A stretch of 64,000 nucleotides of DNA. Origin: Terebella lapidaria. Its lineage: Eukaryota > Annelida > Polychaeta > Terebellida > Terebellidae. The stretch is taken from assembly GCA_949152475.1 (NCBI GenBank), contig OX424563.1, positions 39,938,120 through 40,002,119 of the forward strand, read 5' to 3'. The position numbers and the translations under genes were made by a program. Positions within the stretch are counted from its first letter, which is position 1; every line of letters begins with the position of its first letter. Of the stretch, positions 27,467 to 38,727 are shown in pieces. Under the pieces are notes generated by a model. It saw only the letters and a list, made by a program, of their open reading frames with translations. It made no database searches and was not told the origin of the DNA.

Positions 27467-30400
27467 GATGGACATGCGACGCTCCATCATACGATGGACA
27501 CGGGACGCTCCACCGTACGATGGACCTCTGACGCCCACCGTACGATGGACATGATATGCTCCACCGTACGATGGACATGTGACGCTCCACCGTACGATGG
27601 ACATGTGATGCTCCACAGTACGATGGACATGGGACGCTCCATCATACGATGGACATGTGATGCTCCACCGTACAATCGACATGCGATGCTCCACCATACG
27701 ATGGACATCTGACGCTCCACCGTACGATGGACATGTGACGCTCCATCGTACGATGGACAAGCGAAGCTCCACCGTAAGGTGGACATGCGATGCTCCACAG
27801 TACGATGGACATGCGACGCTCCATCGTACGATGGACATGGGATGCTCCACCGTATGATGGACATGTGACGCTCCGCCATACGATGGACATGCGATGCTCC
27901 ACCGTACGATGGACCTGTGATGCTCCACCGTACGATGGACATCTGACGCTCCACCGTACGACAGACATGCGATGCTCCACCATACGATGGACATGTGACG
28001 CTCCACTGTACGATGGACATGTGACGTTCCACCGTATGATGGACATGCAAGGCTCCACTGTACAATGGACATGTGATGCTCCACCACACGATGGACATGC
28101 GACGCTCCACCGTATGACGGACATGCAACGCTCCATCGTACGATGGACATGTGACGCTCCACCATACGATGGACATGCGAGGCTCCACTGTACGATGGAC
28201 ATGCGATGCTCCACTGTACGATGGACATGTGACGCTCCACCGTATGATTGACATGCGAGGCTCCACTGTACGATGGACATGTGACGCTCCACCGTACGAT
28301 GGACATGGGATGCTCCTTCGTACGATGGACATGCGACGCTCCATCGTACGATGGACATGGGATGCTCCACCGTTGGATGGACATGTGACGCTCCACCGTA
28401 CGATGGGCATGCGATGCTCCAATGTACGACGGACATGTGATGCTCCACCGTACGATGGACATGTGACGCTCCACCCTATGATGGTCATGCAAGGCTCCAC
28501 TGTACAATGTACATGTGACGCTCCACCGTACGATGGACATGCGACGCTCCACCGTATGATGGACATGTGACGCTCCATCGCACGATGGACATGGGATGCT
28601 CCACCGTTGGATGGACATGTGACGCTCCACCGTACGATGGGCATGCGATGCTCCAATGTACGACGGACATGTGATGCTCCACCGTACGATGGACATGTGA
28701 CGCTCCACCGTATGATGGTCATGCAAGGCTCCACTGTACAATGGACATGTGACGCTCCACCGTACGATGGACATGCGACGCTCCACCGTATGATGTACAT
28801 GCGACGCTCCACTGTACGATGGACATGTGACGCTCCACCGTATGATTGACATGCGAGGCTCCACCGTACAATGGACATGCGACGCTCCACCGTACGATGG
28901 ACATGCGATGCTCCACTGTACGATGGACATGCGACGCTCCACTGTATGATGGACATGCGATGCTTTACTGTACAATGGACATGTGACGCTCCACCGTATG
29001 ATGGACATGTGACGCTCCATCGTACGATGGACTAGCGAAGCTCCACCGTTAGGTGGACATGCGACGCTCCACAGTACGATGGACATGGGACGCTCCATCC
29101 TATGATGGACATGTGACACTCCACCGTACGATCGACATGCAATGCTTCACAGTACCATGGACATGTGATGCTCCACCGTACGATGGACATCTAATGCTCC
29201 ACCATACGATGGACATGCGATGCTCCACCGTACGATGCACAAGTGATGCTCCACTGTACGATGGACATCTGATGCTCCACTGTACGATTTACATGCAATG
29301 CTCCACTGTACGATGGACATGTGATGCTCCACCGTACGATGGACATGTGATGCTCCATCGTACGATGGATTAGCGATGCTCCACCGTAAGATGGACATGC
29401 GATGCTCCACAGTACGATGGACATGTGATGCTCCACCATACGATCGACATGGGACGCTCCATCGTACGATGGACATGTGATGCTCCACCATACGATGGAC
29501 ATCTGACGCTCCACCATACGATGGACATGCGATGATCCACTGTACGATGGACATGTGACGCTCCACCGTACGATGGACATGTGACACTCCATCGTACGAT
29601 GGACTAGCGACGCTCCACCGTAAGATGGACATGCGACGCTCCACGTACAATGGACATAGGACGCTCCACTGTACGATGGACATCCGACGCTCCACTGTAT
29701 GATGGACATGCGATGCACCACCGTATGATGGACATGCGACGTTCCATCGTACGATGGACATGGGATGCTCCACCGTATGATGGAAATGTGATGCTCCACC
29801 GTACGATAGACATCTGACGCTCCATTGTACGATAGACATGCGATGCTCCACCGTACGATGGACATCCGACGCTCCACTGTATGATGGACATGCGATGCAC
29901 CACCGTACGATGGACATGCGACGTTCCATCGTACGATGGACATGCGACGCTCCACCGTACGATGGACATGGGATGCTCCACCGTACGATGGACATGTGAC
30001 GCTCCACCGTACGATGGACATGAGATGCTCCACCGTACGATAGACATCTGACGCTCCATTGTACGATAGACATGCGATGCTCCACCGTACGATGGACATG
30101 TGACGCCCCACCGTATGATGGATATGCGATGCTCCACCGTACGATCGACATGTGATGCTCCACCGTACGATGGACATGTGACGCTCCACCATACGATGGA
30201 CATGTGACGCTCCACTGTATGATGGACATGCGATGCTTTGCTGTACAATGGACACGTTACGCTCAACCGTAAGATGGACATGCAATGCTCCACAGTACGA
30301 TGGACATGGGACGCTCCATCATACGATGGACATGTGACGCTCCACCGTACGATCGACATGCGATGCTCCACCGTACGATGGACATGCGATGCTCCACCGT

Positions 30401-31236
30401 ACGATGGACATCTGATGCTCCACCATACGATGGACATGTGACACTCCGCTGTACGATGGACATGAGACTCTCCACTGTACGATGGACATGTGACGCTCCA
30501 CCGTACGATGGACATGTGACGCTCCACCGTACGACAGACATGCGATGCTCCACCATGCGATGGACATGTGACGCTCCACTGTACGATGGACATGTGACGC
30601 TCCACCGTATGATGGAGATGCAAGGCTCCACTGTACAATGGACATGTGACGCTCCACCATACGATGGACATGCGACGCTCCACCGTATGATGGACATGCA
30701 ACGCTCCATCGTACGATGGACATGGGATGCTCCACCGTATGATGGACATGTGATGCTCCACCGTACGATGGACATGCGATGCTCCACCGTACGATGGACC
30801 TGTGACGCTCCTCCGTACGATGGACATGCGGCGCTCCACTGTACGATGGACATGTGACGCTCCACCGTACGATGGACATGCGACGCTCCATCGTATGATG
30901 GCCTAGCGACGCTCCACCGTAAGATGGACAAGCGACGCTCCACCGTACGATGGACATGTGATGCTCTACAGTACGATGGACATGAGATGCTCCATCATAC
31001 GATGGACATGTGGCACTCCACCGTACGATCGACATGCGATGCTCCACCGTACGATCGACATGCGATGCTCCACTGTACGATGGACATGTGACGCTCCACC
31101 GTACGATGCACATGGGACGCTCCAATGTACGATGGACATGCGATGCTCCACTGTACGATGGACATGCGATGCTTCGCGGTACGATGGACATGTGATGCTC
31201 CACCGTATGATGGACATGTGAGGCTCCACTGTACGA

Positions 31237-31259
31237 TTGATTGATTGATTGAATTTATT
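31237..31259 (-). promoter_or_regulatory. LINE 3' end: AATAAA signal and TCAA tail
   Basis: On the complement, AATAAA (31254-31259) is followed within two bases by repeats of TCAA that run to the insertion boundary. This is the 3' end that is recognised during target-primed reverse transcription in LINEs with microsatellite-like tails. The same end occurs in the other two copies, at 34983-35005 and 63354-63376. Confidence 0.75.
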
Positions 31260-31553
31260 CAGTAAAATAACATACAGTATAAATAACATTATAGTGCACA
31301 TTAAAATACACGGATGACACAAGAAAGTGAAGACACTTATTTCCATTGTGGTCCGGATCTAAATCACATGACAAAATAGGTTGCCTAAAAGTATAAATAT
31401 AATTGTATAAATGAGTACACAAGTGTAAATGACTGATTGTATAAATATAACTACAAAAGTAGACAAAAATTGGAAAAAAGATGGAAAAAATAGAATTTTA
31501 AATCCATAACAACATAATGGTGACTAGATAACCTAACAACAAAGACTAGAATG

Positions 31554-32306
31554 TTACAAATAAATAAAAGGGTTTTGTGACTCTTGATAGAACTTGTTGA
31601 ATAAAAAAGATTTGACTTTGGACTTAAAAACTGATTTAACACTTGTTGTTCTGATATCACTTGGTAACTCATTCCAAGCAGTGACTGATGTGTACCGGAA
31701 AGAGGAGTGACCAAAAGACTTTACAGCTGGGATAACTAAGGACATTGGGCCAGATCGGGTGTTGTGGCGGGAATTTGGGATACTAATGGAGGAGGTTAGG
31801 TATCTGGGAGCATTTCCATAAATCATGTCATGTATGTAATTTACTTTAAGTTGGTTGACGCGGACTTCCACTGGTAACATACCGACGGCTTTGAATTCCT
31901 CGAACCCTATGTGGGTTCTAGGGGGAGCGCTTAAAAGAAAGCGAATGACCTTATTTTGAGTGGTCTGTAGACGATTCTGAAGTCTCTTGGTAAGGCCAGA
32001 ATACCAAGAGGTGCTGGCATAGTCAAAGTGACATTGAATCAGAGCTGACGTAAGGAGTTTTTTAGTGTCCACATTAAGGTGTCTGGCCTGTCTATACAGA
32101 AATTTTAGTTTGGCGTTAGATTTCTTGATAATATTGTCAGCTATATGGCTCCCACTAAGCGATTGGTCAAGTTCAACGCCAAGATATTTCACACAGGAAT
32201 TACTGGAAATAGAATGACCATCGCAGGTGACGTCAAGAGGCTTTGTACCATTCAGCCTTCTGGAAGAGCCAAATAATATCGACTCTGGAAGAGCCAAATA
32301 ATATCG
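31554..32306 (-). pseudogene. reverse-transcriptase C-terminal fragment of the LINE, copy 1
   Basis: The complement reads 250 codons to a TAA stop. Residues 8-18 (ESILFGSSRRL) match the segment that follows the catalytic YADD box in LINE reverse transcriptases. KYLGVELD at 40-47 is the usual thumb-side motif. HFDYASTSW lies at 93-101, with LQTTQNKVIR at 113-122. GNAPRYL at 164-170 and HNTRS at 181-185 follow. FRYTSVTAWNELP at 203-215 and FKSKVKSFL at 227-235 close the conserved C-terminal region. The catalytic aspartates and everything upstream are missing, so this is a dead fragment. The frame stays open into the satellite upstream only because the satellite has no stop codons on this strand. 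No start codon belonging to the LINE is present. Confidence 0.9.
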
Positions 32307-32308
32307 AC
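32259..32308 (-). repeat. 25-base direct duplication at the LINE 5' end
   Basis: Two perfect adjacent 25-base copies (32259-32283 and 32284-32308), the second ending at the satellite junction. The same duplication is at 36005-36054 and 62305-62354. Its presence in all three LINE copies shows that it formed with, or soon after, the original insertion. It may reflect template slippage or jumping as reverse transcription ended; that mechanism is inference. Confidence 0.85.
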
Positions 32309-32310
32309 GA

Positions 32311-34978
32311 TGGACATGTGACGCTCCACCGTACGATGGACATGGGATGCTCCATCGTACGATGGACATGTGACGCTCCACCGTACGATCGACATGCGAT
32401 GCTCCACCGTATGATGGACATGTGACGCTCCACGACAGACATGCGATGCTCCACCATGCGATGGACATGTGACGCTCCACTGTACAATGGACGTGTGACG
32501 CTCCACCATACGATGGACATGCGACGCTCCGCCGTATGATGGACATGCAACGCTCCATCGTACGATGGACATGGGATGCTCCACCGTATGATGGACATGT
32601 CATGCTCCACCGTACGATGGACATGCGATGCTCCACCGTACGATGGACCTGTGACGCTCCTCCGTACGATGGACATGCGACGCTCCACTGTACGATGGAC
32701 ATGTGACGCTCCACCGTACGATGGACATGCGACGCTCCATCGTATGATGGCCTAGCGACGCTCCACCGTAAGATGGACAAGCGACGCTCCACCGTACGAT
32801 GGACATGCGATGCTCCACGTACGATGGACATGTGATGCCCCACCGTACAATGGACATGCGACGCTCCACTGTATGATGGACATGCGACGCTCCATCGCAG
32901 GATGGACATGTGACGCTCCACCGTACGAAGGACATGCGATGCTCCACCGTACGATGGACATGCGACGCTCCATCGTACGATAGACATGTGACACTCCACC
33001 GTAAGATGGACATGCGAGGCTCCACCGTACAATAGACATGCGACGCTCCACTGTATGATGGACATGCGATGCTTTACTGTACAATGGACAAGTTATGCTC
33101 AACCGTAAGACTGACATGCGATGCTCCACAGTACGATGGACATGGGACGCTCCATCATACGATGGAAATGTGACGCTCCACTGTACGATCGACATGCGAT
33201 GCTCCACCGTATGATCGGCATGTGATGCTCCACCGTACGATGGACATGGGATCCTCCATCGTACGATGGACATGCGATGCTCCACCGTACGATGGACATG
33301 CGATGCTCCACCGTACGATGGACATGCGATGTTCCACCGTACGATGGACATCTGATGCTCCACCATACGATGGACATGTGACACTCCGCTGTACGATGGA
33401 CATGCGACGCTCCACTGTACGATGGACATGTGACTCTCCACCGTACGATGGACATGCGATGCTCCATCGTACGATGGACATGGGATGCTCTATCGTATGA
33501 TGGACTAGCGATGCTCCACCGTAAGATGGACATGTGACGCCCCACCGTACGATGGACATGCGATGCTCCATCGTACGATGGACATGGGATGCTCCACCGT
33601 ATGATGGACATGTGACGCTCCACCGTACGATGGACATGCAATGCTCCACCGTAAGATGGACATCTGATGCTCCACCATACGATGGACATGTGACACTCCG
33701 CTGTACGATGGACATGCGACGCTCCACTGTACGATGGACATGTGACGCTCCACCGTACGACAGACATGCGATGCTCCACCATGCGATGGACATGTGACGC
33801 TCCACTGTACGATGGACATGTGACGCTCTACCGTATGATGGACATGCAAGGCTCCACTGTACAATGGACATGTGACGCTCCACCATACGATGGACATGCG
33901 ACGCTCCACCGTATGATGGACATGCAATGCTCCATCGTACGATGGACATGGGATGCTCCACCGTATGATGGACATGTGATGCTCCACCGTACGATGGACA
34001 TGCGATGCTCCACCGTACGATGGACCTGTGACACTCCTCCGTACGATCGACATGCGATGCTCCACTGTACGATGGACATGTGACGCTCCACCGTACGATG
34101 CACATGGGACGCTCCAATGTACGATGGACATGCGATGCTCCACTGTACGATGGACATGCGATGCTTCGCGGTACGATGGACATGTGATGCTCCACCGTAT
34201 GATGGACATGCAAGGCTCCACTGTACAATGGACATGTGACGCTCCACCATACGATGGACATGCGACGCTCCACCGTATGATGGACATGCAACGCTCCATC
34301 GTACGATGGACATGGGATGCTCCACCGTATGATGGACATGTGATGCTCCACCGTACGATGGACATGCAAGGCTCCACTGTACAATGGACATGTGACGCTC
34401 CACCATACGATGGACATGAGACGCTCCACCGTATGATGGACATGCAACGCTCCATCGTACGATGGACATGGGATGCTCCACCGTATGATGGACATGTGAT
34501 GCTCCACCGTACGATGGACATGCGATGCTCCACCGTACGATGGACCTGTGACGCTCCTCCGTACGATGGACATGCGGCGCTCCACTGTACGATGGACATG
34601 TGACGCTCCACCGTACGATGGACATGCGACGCTCCATCGTATGATGGCCTAGCGACGCTCCACCGTAAGATGGACAAGCGACGCTCCACCGTACGATGGA
34701 CATGTGATGCTCTACAGTACGATGGACATGAGATGCTCCATCATACGATGGACATGTGGCACTCCACCGTACGATCGACATGCGATGCTCCACCGTACGA
34801 TCGACATGCGATGCTCCACTGTACGATGGACATGTGACGCTCCACCTTACGATGCACATGGGACGCTCCAATGTACGATGGACATGCGATGCTCCACTGT
34901 ACGATGGACATGCGATGCTTCGCGGTACGATGGACATGTGATGCTCCACCGTATGATGGACATGTGAGGCTCCACTGT
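32311..34978 (+). repeat. 26-base satellite array between LINE copies 1 and 2
   Basis: About 2.67 kb of the same 26-base array. It contains an irregular short monomer near 32430 (CTCCACGACAGACATG) and 24-base monomers. The sequence matches 36057-38101 at an offset of 3746 over its first 2.04 kb. Nothing else is seen here. Confidence 0.95.
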
Positions 34979-34982
34979 ACGA

Positions 34983-36052
34983 TTGATTGATTGATTGAAT
35001 TTATTCAGTAAAATAACATACAGTATAAATAACATTATAGTGCACATTAAAATACACGGATGACACAAGAAAGTGAAGACACTTATTTCCATTGTGGTCC
35101 GGATCTAAATCACATGACAAAATAGGTTGCCTAAAAGTATAAATATAATTGTATAAATGAGTACACAAGTGTAAATGACTGATTGTATAAATATAACTAC
35201 AAAAGTAGACAAAAATTGGAAAAAAGATGGAAAAAATAGAATTTTAAATCCATAACAACATAATGGTGACTAGATAACCTAACAACAAAGACTAGAATGT
35301 TACAAATAAATAAAAGGGTTTTGTGACTCTTGATAGAACTTGTTGAATAAAAAAGATTTGACTTTGGACTTAAAAACTGATTTAACACTTGTTGTTCTGA
35401 TATCACTTGGTAACTCATTCCAAGCAGTGACTGATGTGTACCGGAAAGAGGAGTGACCAAAAGACTTTACAGCTGGGATAACTAAGGACATTGGGCCAGA
35501 TCGGGTGTTGTGGCGGGAATTTGGGATACTAATGGAGGAGGTTAGGTATCTGGGAGCATTTCCATAAATCATGTCATGTATGTAATTTACTTTAAGTTGG
35601 TTGACGCGGACTTCCACTGGTAACATACCGACGGCTTTGAATTCCTCGAACCCTATGTGGGTTCTAGGGGGAGCGCTTAAAAGAAAGCGAATGACCTTAT
35701 TTTGAGTGGTCTGTAGACGATTCTGAAGTCTCTTGGTAAGGCCAGAATACCAAGAGGTGCTGGCATAGTCAAAGTGACATTGAATCAGAGCTGACGTAAG
35801 GAGTTTTTTAGTGTCCACATTAAGGTGTCTGGCCTGTCTATACAGAAATTTTAGTTTGGCGTTAGATTTCTTGATAATATTGTCAGCTATATGGCTCCCA
35901 CTAAGCGATTGGTCAAGTTCAACGCCAAGATATTTCACACAGGAATTACTGGAAATAGAATGACCATCGCAGGTGACGTCAAGAGGCTTTGTACCATTCA
36001 GCCTTCTGGAAGAGCCAAATAATATCGACTCTGGAAGAGCCAAATAATATCG
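34983..36052 (-). mobile_element. 5'-truncated LINE fragment, copy 2
   Basis: Second copy of the 1070-base LINE fragment, exactly 3746 bases from copy 1 and indistinguishable from it by eye. It has the same 5' truncation point, the same terminal 25-base duplication (36005-36054) and the same ACGA flanks (34979-34982 and 36053-36056). Shared junctions show that it arose by tandem duplication of the surrounding array, not by transposition. Confidence 0.92.
35300..36052 (-). pseudogene. reverse-transcriptase C-terminal fragment of the LINE, copy 2
   Basis: Same 250-codon fragment as in copy 1, with the same motifs: ESILFGSSRRL near the start, KYLGVELD at 40-47, HFDYASTSW at 93-101, WNELP at 211-215 and the TAA stop at 35300-35302. 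It lacks the catalytic half and any start codon of its own. The frame continues upstream into stop-free satellite (to about 36811), giving an apparent 503-codon frame that is a chimera of satellite and LINE. Confidence 0.9.
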
Positions 36053-38723
36053 ACGATGGACATGTGACGCTCCACCGTACGATGGACATGGGATGCTCCA
36101 TCGTACGATGGACATGTGACGCTCCACCGTACGATCGACATGCGATGCTCCACCGTATGATGGACATGTGACGCTCCACGACAGACATGCGATGCTCCAC
36201 CATGCGATGGACATGTGACGCTCCACTGTACAATGGACGTGTGACGCTCCACCATACGATGGACATGCGACGCTCCGCCGTATGATGGACATGCAACGCT
36301 CCATCGTACGATGGACATGGGATGCTCCACCGTATGATGGACATGTGATGCTCCACCGTACGATGGACATGCGATGCTCCACCGTACGATGGACCTGTGA
36401 CGCTCCTCCGTACGATGGACATGCGACGCTCCACCGTACGATGGACATGTGACGCTCCACCGTACGATGGACATGCGACGCTCCATCGTATGATGGCCTA
36501 GCGACGCTCCACCGTAAGATGGACAAGCGACGCTCCACCGTACGATGGACATGCGATGCTCCACGTACGATGGACATGTGACGCCCCACCGTACAATGGA
36601 CATGCGACGCTCCACTGTATGATGGACATGCGACGCTCCATCGCAGGATGGACATGTGACGCTCCACCGTACGAAGGACATGCGATGCTCCACCGTACGA
36701 TGGACATGCGACGCTCCATCGTACGATAGACATGTGACACTCCACCGTAAGATGGACATGCGAGGCTCCACCGTACAATAGACATGCGACGCTCCACTGT
36801 ATGATGGACATGCGATGCTTTACTGTACAATGGACAAGTTATGCTCAACCGTAAGACTGACATGCGATGCTCCACAGTACGATGGACATGGGACGCTCCA
36901 TCATACGATGGAAATGTGACGCTCCACTGTACGATCGACATGCGATGCTCCACCGTATGATCGGCATGTGATGCTCCACCGTACGATGGACATGGGATCC
37001 TCCATCGTACGATGGACATGCGATGCTCCACCGTACGATCGACATGCGATGCTCCACCGTACGATGGACATGCGATGTTCCACCGTACGATGGACATCTG
37101 ATGCTCCACCATACGATGGACATGTGACACTCCGCTGTACGATGGACATGCGACGCTCCACTGTACGATGGACATGTGACTCTCCACCGTACGATGGACA
37201 TGCGATGCTCCATCGTACGATGGACATGGGATGCTCTATCGTATGATGGACTAGCGATGCTCCACCGTAAGATGGACATGTGACGCCCCACCGTACGATG
37301 GACATGCGACGCTCCATCGTACGATGGACATGGGATGCTCCACCGTATGATGGACATGTGACGCTCCACCGTACGAAGGACATGCAATGCTCCACCGTAA
37401 GATGGACATCTGATGCTCCACCATACGATGGACATGTGACACTCCGCTGTACGATGGACATGCGACGCTCCACTGTACGATGGACATGTGACGCTCCACC
37501 GTACGACAGACATGCGATGCTCCACCATGCGATGGACATGTGACGCTCCACTGTACGATGGACATGTGACGCTCTACCGTATGATGGACATGCAAGGCTC
37601 CACTGTACAATGGACATGTGACGCTCCACCATACGATGGACATGCGACGCTCCACCGTATGATGGACATGCAATGCTCCATCGTACGATGGACATGGGAT
37701 GCTCCACCGTATGATGGACATGTGATGCTCCACCGTACGATGGACATGCGATGCTCCACCGTACGATGGACCTGTGACGCTCCTCCGTACGATCGACATG
37801 CGATGCTCCACTGTACGATGGACATGTGACGCTCCACCGTACGATGCACATGGGACGCTCCAATGTACGATGGACATGCGATGCTCCACTGTACGATGGA
37901 CATGCGATGCTTCGCGGTACGATGGACATGTGATGCTCCACCGTATGATGGACATGCAAGGCTCCACTGTACAATGGACATGTGACGCTCCACCATACGA
38001 TGGACATGCGACGCTCCACCGTATGATGGACATGCAACGCTCCATCGTACGATGGACATGGGATGCTCCACCGTATGATGGACATGTGATGCTCCACCGT
38101 ACGATGGACATGCGATGCTCCACCGTACGATGGACCTGTGGCGCTCCTCCGTACGATGGACATGCGACGCTCCACTGTACGATGGACATGTGACGCTCCA
38201 CCGTACGATGGATATGCGACGCTCCATCGTATGATATCCTAGCGACGCTCCACCGTAAGATGGACAAGCGACGCTCCACGTACGATGGACATGTGACGCC
38301 CCACCGTACAATGGACATGCGACGCTCCACTGTATGATGGACATGCGATGCTTTACAGTACAATGGACACGTGACGCTCCACCGTATGATGGACATGCGA
38401 CGCTCCATCGTACGATGGACTAGCGAAGCTCCACCTTAAGATGGACATGTGATGCTCCACAGTACGATGGACATGAGATGCTCCATCATACGATGGACAT
38501 GTGGCACTCCAGCGTACGATCGACATGCGATGCTCCACCGTACGATCGACATGCGATGCTCCACTGTACGATGGACATGTGACGCTCCACCGTACGATGC
38601 ACATGGGATGCTCCAATGTACGATGGACATGCGATGCTCCATGGTACGATGGACATGCGATGCTTCGCGGTATGATGGACATGTGATGCTCCACCGTATG
38701 ATGGACATGTGAGGCTCCACTGT

Positions 38724-38727
38724 ACGA
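38724..38727. other. empty LINE target site (pre-insertion sequence)
   Basis: The flanks of the LINE (GTGAGGCTCCACTGTACGA on the left, ACGATGGACATGTGACGC on the right) are joined here without the LINE and with a single ACGA. Both flanks match for at least 60 bases, including the marker GCTTCGCGG upstream. This is a related higher-order block that never received the insertion, and it defines the target duplication as ACGA. The right inverted arm has the matching empty site near 59710-59713. Confidence 0.85.

Larger units (their letters stand above)
1..31232 (+). repeat. 26-base satellite array, first block
   Basis: Continuous head-to-tail tandem repeat with a 26-base period. Each monomer reads as the dyad TCCAYCGTACGATGGA followed by a spacer, most often CATGTGACGC, CATGCGATGC, CATGGGATGC or CATCTGACGC. 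Some monomers are shorter: 25 bases in the form with ATGGGTGCTCC or with CTCTGACGCCC, and 24 bases where CCACCGTAC is reduced to CCACGTAC. The consensus is about 58 percent GC. No unrelated sequence interrupts this block except a small odd junction at about 1332-1342. The long open frames over it are present on the complement in all three frames, so they follow from the absence of stop triplets in the monomer. I see no gene, RNA gene or promoter here. The biological role is unknown; heterochromatin or a subtelomeric/pericentromeric setting is inference. Confidence 0.97.
31237..32306 (-). mobile_element. 5'-truncated LINE fragment (CR1/L2/Jockey type), copy 1
   Basis: Non-LTR retrotransposon fragment of 1070 bases, with coding sense on the complement. 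It holds the last part of the reverse-transcriptase ORF (31554-32306), a 3' untranslated region of about 317 bases, an AATAAA signal and a TCAA-type tail of a few units. A candidate 4-base target duplication ACGA flanks it (31233-31236 and 32307-32310). The endonuclease and the catalytic part of reverse transcriptase are absent, so it cannot move on its own. The insertion point lies in the centre of a monomer dyad. The clade call rests on the protein motifs and tail type and is not resolved beyond the CR1/L2/Jockey range. Confidence 0.92.
30610..38101 (+). repeat. 3746-base tandem duplication carrying the LINE
   Basis: Bases 30610-34355 and 34356-38101 are two copies of one higher-order unit at a constant offset of 3746. 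Each includes 26-base array sequence and one identical LINE fragment. The match covers both flanks of the LINE and its insertion junctions, so the two LINE copies come from duplication and not from two insertions. A further related block without the LINE follows at about 38.4-38.9 kb. Confidence 0.88.

Noticed and set aside
26828-29119. Long repeat-protein genes (763, 657, 619 codons and many others) across the 26-base array
   Set aside because: The complement is open in all three frames at once, the frames overlap heavily, one-base-short monomers shift the frame without any sign of selection, and duplicated blocks preserve DNA order and not reading frame. These are by-products of a stop-free repeat.
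1-31232. CRISPR array
   Set aside because: Repeats are directly contiguous with no unique spacers, the sequence is clearly animal (LINE with polyadenylation signal), and there are no cas genes.
31237-31260. Short TTGA/TCAA repeat as telomeric or independent microsatellite DNA
   Set aside because: It directly follows an AATAAA signal at the end of the LINE in all copies and has only a few units, so it is the LINE tail.
31451-31714. 87-codon frame over the LINE 3' region (also at 35197-35460 and 62899-63162)
   Set aside because: It overlaps the reverse-transcriptase frame on the same strand in a different phase and runs into the 3' untranslated region, so it is a shadow frame.
31233-32310. 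Two or three independent LINE insertions
   Set aside because: All copies share the same truncation point, the same 25-base terminal duplication and the same satellite flanks, at an exact offset or through the inverted repeat, so one insertion followed by duplication is sufficient.
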